Shown piece by piece: positions 12,101 to 20,200 of a stretch of DNA of 64,000 nucleotides. The DNA lies in the NCBI RefSeq assembly GCF_009758205.1, contig NZ_WRXN01000002.1, positions 248,001-312,000 on the forward strand, in the 5' to 3' direction. A model generated the notes under the pieces. The model was not told the DNA's origin, made no database searches, and saw nothing but the letters and a program-made list of their open reading frames with translations. Every line of letters starts with the position of its first letter. Within the stretch, counting starts at the first letter, position 1. The translations under genes were made by a program, and so were the position numbers. This stretch comes from Chitinophaga tropicalis. GTDB lineage: Bacteria; Bacteroidota; Bacteroidia; Chitinophagales; Chitinophagaceae.

Positions 12101-13475
12101 TTGGCACGTACATCCTGTTTATCTGCAAAGGGGGCAGCATGTAATTACCGTGGAAGGACGTAATGCGGGTGCCGCTTATACAATGGGAGCAGAAGTGTAT
12201 AATAATACGCTTGCAGAACTTCAAAGCACAGGTAGTGGTTTCCAGCCTGCTATACTGTTCTCAACCAAAGACCTGCTGTCAGGTAGCGATACTAAGGATA
12301 CCTATGTAAGGGACTATGACACTGACACAATACAAAAGAGGAGTATCACCTGTCCCGGAGGTTATAACGTATGTAATGCGGGAAGCTGCGCCATAATTCC
12401 TAATGGTATTGTTCTGAACCCTTACGTCACCGGGCATAAAGGCAACTGGTTACCTTACCAGGAAATGACACTACTGGTCAACCGTTCCGGACAGGAGCTG
12501 GTAAACAACACTACAGGCGCTAACATCCGCCGCAACGGTTCCCTGGAAAGCTTCCATGCTTACTGGATCTACAACAACGGATGGCAGATGGCCACGAATA
12601 CCGATTGGGTAGTGTCACGTACCATTACCCTGTACGATCGTCAGTCGCAGGAAGTAGAGAATAAGGACGCCCTTAACCGTTACAGTGCTGCACGCTACGG
12701 ATTTAATGGAGCCCTGGCCGCCGCTGTAGGTGCAAATATGCGGGAACGGGAGATCTTCTCTGAAGGCTTTGAAGACTATCAATACAATGCAAACTCCTGC
12801 CTGCGCACAGGTTTGTGTGTAACTGACAGCTTTAGCATCCCTACAGCCTTAGGCAGCTCTTATCTGAACAATATTAATTCTGACGAAGCGCATACAGGCA
12901 ATTACTGCCTCAACCTGCAAGGCACGATCAAGCTGAAGACATTCGTCTTCAGTAATGAACATCAACCGGGTATTTATCTCTCAAACAATGCTTCGGGTGA
13001 GTTCTTCCTGACGCCTGACAAATGGAAAGGCTTACGTGGTTTCTCTCCCGTACAGGACAGGAAATATGTTTTCTCTGCCTGGGTGAACGATAATAATCCC
13101 GCAGGTACATCTGCCGGTATTACCCTGAAAGCTAACGGCGCAACAGTAGAACTGAAGAAAAAAGCAGCGGTAGAAGGCTGGAAGCTGGTAGAAGGAACAC
13201 TGGACCTCTCCGGTATAGTCAATATGGCTTCATTACAACTGGAAATCAGTGGTACGGCTAAGCTGGACGATATCAGGATCTTCCCGTACGACGGACAGAT
13301 TAAAACATATTCATACGATGATAAGACGTTAAGGTTAATGGCAGAGCTGGATGAGAACAACTATGCTACATTCTATGAATATGATGATGAAGGCACCCTG
13401 GTACGTGTGAAGAAAGAAACAGAAAGAGGTATTATGACTATTAAAGAAAACCGTTCCGCTTACCGCAGACAATAA
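6126..13475 (+). CDS. 2449-residue secreted SpvB/YD-like giant protein
   Basis: A signal peptide (to about residue 33) leads into an SpvB-like entry region: DMVDLFSGDFKYNIPLLDV, then GVGMDDESSWVGLGWNLNPG near residues 55-100. A very long beta-rich body follows. From about residue 1588 there are two related modules of about 200 residues, each introduced by a Cys motif (CPTGYVPDGKGNCI near 1588, CPPGYTSSVDGQSCI near 1823), with a third Cys motif near 2075. The modules share AGVWL, a DN-VYVDG/IYIDG strand and a GKHII/GQHVI strand, like PA14 or carbohydrate-binding sandwiches. The C-terminus has YD-like repeats (KTYSYDDKTLRLMAELDENN) but no RHS core and no toxin domain. It may form the fixed half of a shell completed by the downstream RHS toxin, by analogy with TcB/TcC; that is inference. 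Confidence 0.85.
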   Translation: MMIRKMSTRKRIACFFLLLLTVQSLTPSVTWALTTGPVQPEVKKFEPAGTSDMVDLFSGDFKYNIPLLDVDGYPVNISYQSGVGMDDESSWVGLGWNLNPGAMTRTLRGVADDAFGDTVVTETYLKPKITYGGKATVRGELFGKNVSGSIAVGIFNDNYTGIGAEVGLNAGLSLSLSNSQPLTPGIGVGLNSNTQDGVSVTPYVSLSGRKAKDDNLSTSSGISIGLGYNTREGLKSFGLSSSFSKTGSTDDGSHSGTAAWSAGGTTVSYNTPPFYPKSNTGFKSKNFTFSLDVGPSAFAAYAGLGGTGYKSVREVADLVKKNAAYGFLYAEQGKGRGDALMDFMREKDNPAIPELRNLPLPVATPDIWSYSSQTGGGQFKLYRNGTGVFFDNQTGDYSDNTSISTEFGAGSYFHGGTSVYKQDVNTSNGKWTRGNNFLTQSDFPSTANGTEEAAYFKQVGEKRAEDATFTGGVLEEQPVHIPLDGKRTISYLKAAGQVSVPVNSPLRKTGRQKRNVAISYTTVGEDDIAQDYMLRQYDTLNPNGFVPPACPYTRSLTSSGRAIDGRSKKHISEMRVTEADGKRLIYGIPVYNMKQEEYSFAVNGANANKQVNHIRYDTLKGRIDHKPKTAGVSTTDEYYHKETQPAYASSFLLTSILSPDYVDVKKDGITPDDRGTAVKFNYSKIKAPYKWRSPWGKDSAQYNPALMADPDDDKGSIVYGEKELWYLQTIETKTKVAFFLTEQREDGIGADLHGNKDMAVRQRRLKEIRLYSKSDLTTPIKTVVFNYDYGFTPGVPNVANANGKLRLKSIYFTYGSSTKGSKHPYTFEYANNQPYIQMSTDRWGTFKSPGDNANDGFDLKNDEFPYTTKNKTRADLNASAWHLNKITLPTGGTILVDYESDDYAYVQDKRATEMVRIENLIKKDGTPTSNLKDAAGIEIAGDSVVTNAASFSRKYLNGEKYLYTKLFVNMTDEVQSTDNSKYDFVPCYAEIDSAQTVGNRVRIFFKPDKDGVEANPLISTAWQRMRLEYQRYAYPGYKNRISDDRPVAAAVRALINSIGNMSELWQNFNERAKKKSFANLVKLNKSFARVVRRDGHKLGGGARVKKIKMSDEWSTMDNSASSATYGQEYDYTTTENNTVISSGVASFEPSLGGDENALRQPVKYTQDVKWGLNNYFYLEEPMGESFYPAPHVGYREVKVRNLGASGQADPDNKTGWQVYEFYTAKEFPVFVKQTPLQKNLHKPMSWSSFFGGKSVYELTMSQGYAIYLNDMHGKPKAERTFNQTGQEIAATEYDYNASEEGGVQRLKNVADVVDETGTITKNQVIGREIEMFADMRESELNNTGKSVNLGADVIPVGFWIIPIPHFPFSVNDDYRLFRSASVVKTIQYYGMVSKVTKRINGSTIHESTLLYDKNTGDPVLTQTQNEFDDPVYTTTIPAYWMYGQMGFAAQTQGLLMTDLRTTGNGIPASPYDQYFTEGDEVLGVNTGSRMWAVRAATTANGPKQLRLIGDNGRTVAFNGAAKVIRSGYRNLLSAPATSFTSLKYPVVNNKLALISSDELSAYKVLNASAVVYSDEWGQPEDCNTVVSCPTGYVPDGKGNCIILPERNSFELVKGDLYKDYSSRGAFFFTEKQIEGHYNQSTAPYWMGCPSGCGRLAEAGVWLKDIPDGEWWGVEKCIEVPEDRIYFIGYAADNLMAVYVDGQPLQRFRGSSASFFQAWRIRQKFLTKGKHIIRFDAVNREAHKAAALEVYGSDELTLESATDTAMIRQQRIFTSASLVGDPSALIFYTDSYGVKKEQNLHCTNGAALNMCDGSPNCGSRPMGTCPPGYTSSVDGQSCIPQLTIDTNGMGIVKGVYNPTYGDWGAAFYDADQNHIATKADNFWGAVSCNGSGQTQSLMAARTSAKDSATTMSAMVSENLSSVSYCSRLNLAGVWLTTDWGSAWVGINNCLTVPESKVYYVGFGGDNEIRIYIDGVLFREEKDPDGSTMTPFRYWHVHPVYLQRGQHVITVEGRNAGAAYTMGAEVYNNTLAELQSTGSGFQPAILFSTKDLLSGSDTKDTYVRDYDTDTIQKRSITCPGGYNVCNAGSCAIIPNGIVLNPYVTGHKGNWLPYQEMTLLVNRSGQELVNNTTGANIRRNGSLESFHAYWIYNNGWQMATNTDWVVSRTITLYDRQSQEVENKDALNRYSAARYGFNGALAAAVGANMREREIFSEGFEDYQYNANSCLRTGLCVTDSFSIPTALGSSYLNNINSDEAHTGNYCLNLQGTIKLKTFVFSNEHQPGIYLSNNASGEFFLTPDKWKGLRGFSPVQDRKYVFSAWVNDNNPAGTSAGITLKANGATVELKKKAAVEGWKLVEGTLDLSGIVNMASLQLEISGTAKLDDIRIFPYDGQIKTYSYDDKTLRLMAELDENNYATFYEYDDEGTLVRVKKETERGIMTIKENRSAYRRQ

Positions 13476-13486
13476 AAGCAAGAAAG

Positions 13487-14278
13487 ATGAAAGCTAATAC
13501 TAAATATATATGGTTGATCTTGCCGGTACTGGCTATTGCAGGAACAGTAGCTGCATTTGCAGGTATCCCTGCATTACGTGAAGCATTTACAGGTAAACCA
13601 CCTGTAACAGCGCCAAACCTGACAGGATCGGCAACAGATATAAAACAACAGGCCATTCTCAAAGAGCTGACCACCGTTTTACATGCTATGGACAGCATGT
13701 ATGCAGGCACTGTTACCGGTACTATCAGCGCCCGCGATCTTGCCGATAGCAGCAATACCTTACAGGCTGACTTCTGTTATACACGTAGCAATGATATCGG
13801 GTACTACCGGTTTGGAGACAATGAAATGATATCGCTGAAAGAGGCGTATATCACTATCGCCCATGATGTAAAGAAGATCTTTCTTTCTGCTCCCCGTGAG
13901 GTGGTCAACCCCATGAAAATGCCATTGGATATAGAAGCTGAGGTGATTCGGAAAGAAGGGTACCAGGTGCAGCGTACTTCCAAAGGCCCCCTTACCGAAA
14001 TATCACTCTTAAGCCCTACCCATGCTACCTGTCGTGAATATCGACTCAGCTTTGATAGTACAGGCATGATCCGGTATTCTCACGCACGTCTTACTGACCC
14101 CTCAAACCCGGAAATAAAGGAGCGTGACAGGATACTGGATGTAACCATCCATAGCTGGGAAAAAGGAAAGGTGCGTGAAGACCTGTTGAAAATTGAGCGG
14201 TATATAAACCTGGAAAATGGTGCGCCTCAGCCGGCGGCTGCACTTAAAGGCTATGAATTGTTAATCTCAAAAGATTGA
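13487..14278 (+). CDS. Membrane-anchored or periplasmic protein of unknown function
   Basis: 263 residues with an N-terminal hydrophobic segment (YIWLILPVLAIAGTVAAFAG) that is either a signal anchor or an uncleaved signal. The remainder alternates helices and strands; segments such as KKIFLSAPREVVNPM and EAEVIRKEGYQVQRT suggest a LolA/LolB-like half-barrel, but similarity is by eye only. It sits 11 bp after the 2449-residue gene and 6 bp before the RHS toxin gene, always on the same strand, so it is an intrinsic part of the operon. A chaperone or carrier for the exported giant proteins is a plausible but unproven role. Confidence 0.7.
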   Translation: MKANTKYIWLILPVLAIAGTVAAFAGIPALREAFTGKPPVTAPNLTGSATDIKQQAILKELTTVLHAMDSMYAGTVTGTISARDLADSSNTLQADFCYTRSNDIGYYRFGDNEMISLKEAYITIAHDVKKIFLSAPREVVNPMKMPLDIEAEVIRKEGYQVQRTSKGPLTEISLLSPTHATCREYRLSFDSTGMIRYSHARLTDPSNPEIKERDRILDVTIHSWEKGKVREDLLKIERYINLENGAPQPAAALKGYELLISKD

Positions 14279-14284
14279 TGGACT

Positions 14285-17200
14285 ATGCACAGAATGTTAA
14301 AGATACTATTGGTTATCGCGGCATTATTGTATGGCATACCATACACAATGGCCTTTAATACTATCGAATCTTACCAGAACCAGTTGCAGGGAAAGATAAA
14401 AAAAGGAGATACCCTGATCGTAAAGGATGAGAAGTTCCTGAACAACGCGTTTGACTGGACAAAGATCCACAATAAGACGGTGAACAATATTGTCACGTTT
14501 GGCCTCTACAGGGACTCAGGAGCGGTTATTACACAGGCATTCAACTGTGAAGTGACGCTTAAGATAGAATACTGGTCTCAACCTGACCAGGCAGATCCTG
14601 TTATTGTAGATAATGTTAAGCTAAAGATCACCTATGATCCTGCAGCCGGAGTTTCATACCAGGATGCGGCTTCTTATAGTTTTATGAATGGCTATAAGAT
14701 AAAGATCACCGTAAATGACATTGCCAGTGCAGAGCTGGGAACATCTTTGCCAGCCGCATTTCGTCTCACAGGGCAGGTTGTTGTGGAACGTTCATATGAA
14801 TTTGATACAGAAAAACACCTTGCGCCTAAAGTGTTTTTAACCGGGGATGATGATGCCAGCACGATGCGTACTTCCGCTGTGGGACAAACAGCTAATAAGG
14901 TATCTCTGTCATGGGATAAGATCACTGGTGCGGAAGAGTATGACCTTGAGTGGACTTTCATTGACGAAGAATCAGATAATGGCCGCCTTCTTGCTCAGCA
15001 GGGTTCTTCAGTTACGGAAGCGCAGCTGAAGAAAATGTTCCGTAATAACTCCACCCGGGTAACGGTGCAACAGGAATATTATGACATTTCGCTGGTGCAT
15101 TTATCGAAGTACCTGTTGGTACGTATGCGCGTTGTCTATTATGATAGTAATGGTTTCCGTACAGAACAACCATGGGATTACCAGTTAGACCAGGGCGGAA
15201 CAACGGGCCCCGGTGTTATCACACTGACCAATACATGGCATCAGCCGGGAATGAACTGGCAATACAGTGCTACATATGCAGAAGATGGCAAGAAGAAAGA
15301 GGTAGTGACTTACTTTGATGGAACCTTGCGTAACAGGCAGATGGTGACTGTCAATAACTCAGACAATAAAGCCATTACACAGGAAAGTCTATATGATGAA
15401 TTTGGCCGGCCTGCAATCAGTATACTACCGGCGCCTTTGGAGGCTTCTTCACTTACTTATTATGGCGGGTTGCATTTGAAAGCCAATGGCCAGCTGTACA
15501 CATATGCAGATGCTTATGGCACAGGTACTGACTGCATTAATAAACCTTCACTATTAGCTACTACGGCAGGTGCATCAAAATACTACTCCCCGGCAAATAC
15601 ATTTTTAACTGATGAGACAAAACCTCACAACAAATATATACCAGATGCAGAAGGTTACCCCTTCAGCGTAACACGGTATACACCGGATAATACCGGTCGT
15701 GTCCTGGTACAGGGCGGTGTTGGTTCCTTGTTTCAGCCCGGCACTGATTCCAGCAAAGCTACCCGTTATTTCTATGGTAAACCTACCCAGAGAGAGCTGG
15801 ACCGGATGTTTGGAAATGATGTAGGATATGCCAACCATTATCTTAAGAATATGGTGGCAGATGGTAATGGGCAGATCAGTATCAGTTACCAGAATGCCTC
15901 CGGCAAAACCATTGCTACAGCGCTGGCAGGTGCATCGCCGGCTAACGTAGATAGCTTATCTTCCAAACCGGCAGCTCAAATCCAGGCGTTAGATTTACTT
16001 ACGGCAAGAGATTATACCTTCGATGCTGCAAAGCTGAAGCTCACGGCAACAGCCACTTACCTGGCGGAAACAACCGGCCCTGCCATATTATCATTTAACG
16101 TAAGCAAGCTGATAAAGACATACACAGAAAATAACGTTACTATCTGCAGCAATTGTGTTTATCAGCTGAAGTATACCATTACAGACAACTGTAACAACCG
16201 GCTTAAAGATGATGCACCTGTTTCTATAGGTAGTGCCACCAGTAATTGCGGAGATAACGGGTATACACCTGTTACGGCAAACGTTACGTTTTCCCAGGTA
16301 GGGGAGTATCACATTTATGTTGAGCTTGGACTGACGGAGGAAGCGATCAGGAATTATACCAACGATTTCGTTCAGCGCAATACCAATCTGAAAACAGAAT
16401 GGCGTTTTGTGCTGGATGAATTATATGGTAAAGACTTTACCGCCTGTTTTGATGAATGTACTACCTGCCAGGATGCCTTGGGTACCAAAGCAAATTTCAC
16501 CGCCCGTTTTAAGGAACGGCTGGCAACAAGAGGAGTGGATGTAGTTACCAATAATACGTCGATCACTGCTTTTGCTGATTCCCTCTATGATCATGCTGCG
16601 GCTAACTGTACCCAGCTCAGGGCTTCCTGCCTGGGATCTCCCTGTGCAGATCTCGAAAATGCTTTAAAGGCGGATGTTAGTCCGGGAGGACAGTATGCTT
16701 TATTCGACGGGGACTCTGCCCTTGAGAAGAGCATAAACGTATTGTACCTGAACTGGCGGAATGTATTTCCGGTAAAACAGGTTTCTGATCCGGAGTATAT
16801 TGCTGCGCAGTTTATAGATCATGAAGGCATTAAAAGATCTCCATATGATGCAGATTTTACTATTACCGATCTCGTAAAATACTGGCAGAAGGAATGGGCG
16901 GATAGTTTTGTAAAATATCATCCGGAGTATTGTGCATTGCAGTTCTGTCAAGGCAACAGCGCCTATCTTGGCTGGGACCAGCGGCTTAGCCAGGTGGCAC
17001 AAACTGTCAGTGAAATACCGGCAGCTAGTGGAGGCGCAGTTTATTCCAGGACTACTTTAGCCTGGCTGGCGGATAAGGACCCGTTCTTTAGTAATTCCGG
17101 TGCAGCTTATAAATCAGCATTCCTGTCAGACCTGGGTAATTATACCCGTCAGTTCCTGGGTATTACCGGCGACAGTCTTCCTGCCAAAAGCCTTTCCGGC

Positions 17201-20200
17201 TACGTGGATTATATATTGTATTGCAATGATAAAACTGCTACGACAAATAGTACAAACAGAACGGCTGCAAATGCAAGTAACTGGAATAGTTGTAACCCGG
17301 TGGCAGCATGCCGTATTCCCGACCGGGAATGGCAATTGTATAGGGATAACTACCTGACGCTGAAGCAAAAGTATTACCAGCAGTTGAGGACTGCCAACTA
17401 CTGCAATAATGCTTGCGTGGTAGGAGATACATTATCTTATAAGTTGTCTGGTTGTCCTGATCGTACTCAGTTTTTCTTTGAAGATACTGTAGCCTGTTCT
17501 TCCACCAGTAAGCAAGTAATTCTGAAATACGAAGGTATACCAACAAAAGATACCGTTATAATAAACATTTATTATCCGGCTGAGTACAATGCTATTGCTA
17601 ACAAAACCACCCAGGTTACTTTGATTGGAGGTCAGACCAGGACACTGATCTGCATGGACGCTTCTATACAAACCGCAGCATTAGGAATATCATCTGTGAT
17701 CTGTAAGGAAGTACCACCTACAACGCCACCTGTTTATACATGCCAGGATTATGAGAGGAGAGAGAATTATTCTTTTACTATTACTTCAACTGGTCAACCG
17801 GGACATTATAAATTCATCCTCACATATATAAATAATACAGCTTTGCCATTGCCTGCGAATGGCTGGCCAGGTACAGCTTATTTATCACAACCAACTGGTT
17901 TGATTGACCCATTTGAGTTTTATTTTGACGCAATAAATCCGTCCAGTCTTTCACAGGAGTTTCCTTTCGAGGGTGAGGTGCCGGATGTAAGTAAAGTAAC
18001 ACTGACTATCGATCTGAACTGTCCGGTTACTCCCACCTTTACAACAACTGCCATGGTTGCAGGTACTTGTGATCAGGCATATAGATACAAGGAGTCCCGT
18101 ATCGGTACAATTTCTTACACAGTACCGGTAGTTACAACAGATACTACGGAATTAAAAAGCTATGCTTCTGCACAGATAACTGCAGAAATAGCTTCCAATT
18201 GTGAAGCACAGGCAGATAATTGGATATTACAACTGGAACCTTGCATCAATGGTAATGCAACCATCAGGAACCAACTAAGAACTAAACTGATAGAACTCTG
18301 TAAGCTGGGCGGAGATTTGACTCATCCTAACGGTTCCAGTACCACCGCTCCCGGGAAAATGACCGCTGATGGCGACACTTCATTCCGTCAGGTCATCAAA
18401 CGGGTATTAGGTATCAGCCAGTTCACCATGACCTGCAATCCCTGGTTGCTGGATGCACCCTATGAGTACAGGAAACCGGCGCTTTCAGCATCCGTGTTCA
18501 TCTCTTCTACTAACGCAGCAATATGCGATATCCTGACACGTGAGCGTAATGCAATGCCACAGGGAGTTACATTCTATAATTACCTGAAAGGCAGGTATAA
18601 GGATGCTATGACGCTATCCGAAGCAGAACTAACTATGCTGGAAAGTGGTTGTGGAAATTGCCGTTATTTGTTGGCGAAAGAGATACAGTTACCATCTTTC
18701 CTGCAACAGGGCGGTGACGGATGTGTTACTCCCGCTATGTTCCAGCAGGGCGTAACTGCTTTGCAGCAGGAGATGGGTGGCAATCTTAATACTACAGATG
18801 CCAATTATGAAACAGTGTTCAAAACTTACCTGAACCATCGCTGGGGCTTTACACTTGCTTATGACGATTACGCAACGTTCAATGACACCATTACAAAGAA
18901 CCCGTCGGCATCGCTGATGTTATGTAACCGTCCTGCCTTCTCTGCTGTAAAGCAGGACCCATATGGTTGTATGCTGGAAGTAGTAGATGATGCTGTTGCT
19001 TCCGGCCATGTACTGTATAACGAGTATATAGAAGAGGTGAGGAAGAATTTCCGGAAGGATTACATAGCTTATTGCGCTACGAATAAGCCTTCAGCTACAC
19101 TCACGGCACCTTATCAGAAATATCATTATACGCTGTATTATTATGATCAGGCGGGTAATCTGACAAGGACAGTCCCTCCTGAGGGCGTACATCTGCTGGA
19201 TACCAGCTGGCTGCCGCAGGTAGGCCTGGCGCGTGATGAGGCGAATGCTTCCTGTACATATACAGGTCCTGCAAATAATACATCAAAAGATACCGCCTTT
19301 AAATACATTACAGCTGCCTTGAATCCACCGGGTAAGAGTACGCTGGAGATGTGGATCAATAATGCTGATCCTAATAAGACTGCCAGCCAGGTACTGGCTA
19401 CTACTGTTAACCGGAAATACCTGCTGAATGTATGCCTGTCCCGCCATTATGTAAATATTGATATCTATTCCCTGGTGCCAACAGCCGATGGTAAAGGTGT
19501 AGAGGCAGATACCAGCTGGCATACAACAGCTGATATGCAGTCTGTGTTGCCGTTAAAGCAATGGACGCATGTAGCTATATTAAAGAATGGTGTGAGCAGG
19601 GATAATATGGCTGTTTATGTAAATGGCGTTTTACTGCCATTGTCATCAGTCTTTGTATCCGGTGGTTGCGGATGGGATATTTCTGCAATGTCCGGCAGCC
19701 CGGTATATCCTGAGAACCTTAGCTACCTGAAGCAGTTACGTATTTACAACAGGCTGCTGACGGGAGATGAGATCGCTGCAAATGCTGATGAGATCTGTAT
19801 GTCGCTCAGTCCTGTGTATGCAACTGGTCTGCAAAGCTCCTTAGAGCATTGGGGCCGTTTCAATACACCTGTTCCGGATGGCAGCGGTTCAACCGCTGAA
19901 ACCACTGTAGTACCGATTTATCCAGAACATGGCCTGGCTACATCTTATGCTTACCAGTCGCTGAATGGCATAACTGTTCAGAATACGCCGGATGCAGGTA
20001 AGAGCCGTTTCTGGTATGACAGGTCAGGCAGGATGGTCACTTCGCAGAATGCGGAGCAACTGGCGCCTTATTATGCAGGATTTGCGTCTAACAGGTATAG
20101 TTATACCAGATACGATGAGCAGGGACGTATTACAGAGGTGGGAGAGAAGACCGGGGCAACATCTCCGGCTACAGTACCGTTCCTGTCTTCTACAGAGGTG

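Noticed and set aside
6126..13475. Frame-broken RHS pseudogene
   Set aside because: The frame is intact over 2449 codons and has normal start and stop overlaps; lack of an RHS core seems to be the design.
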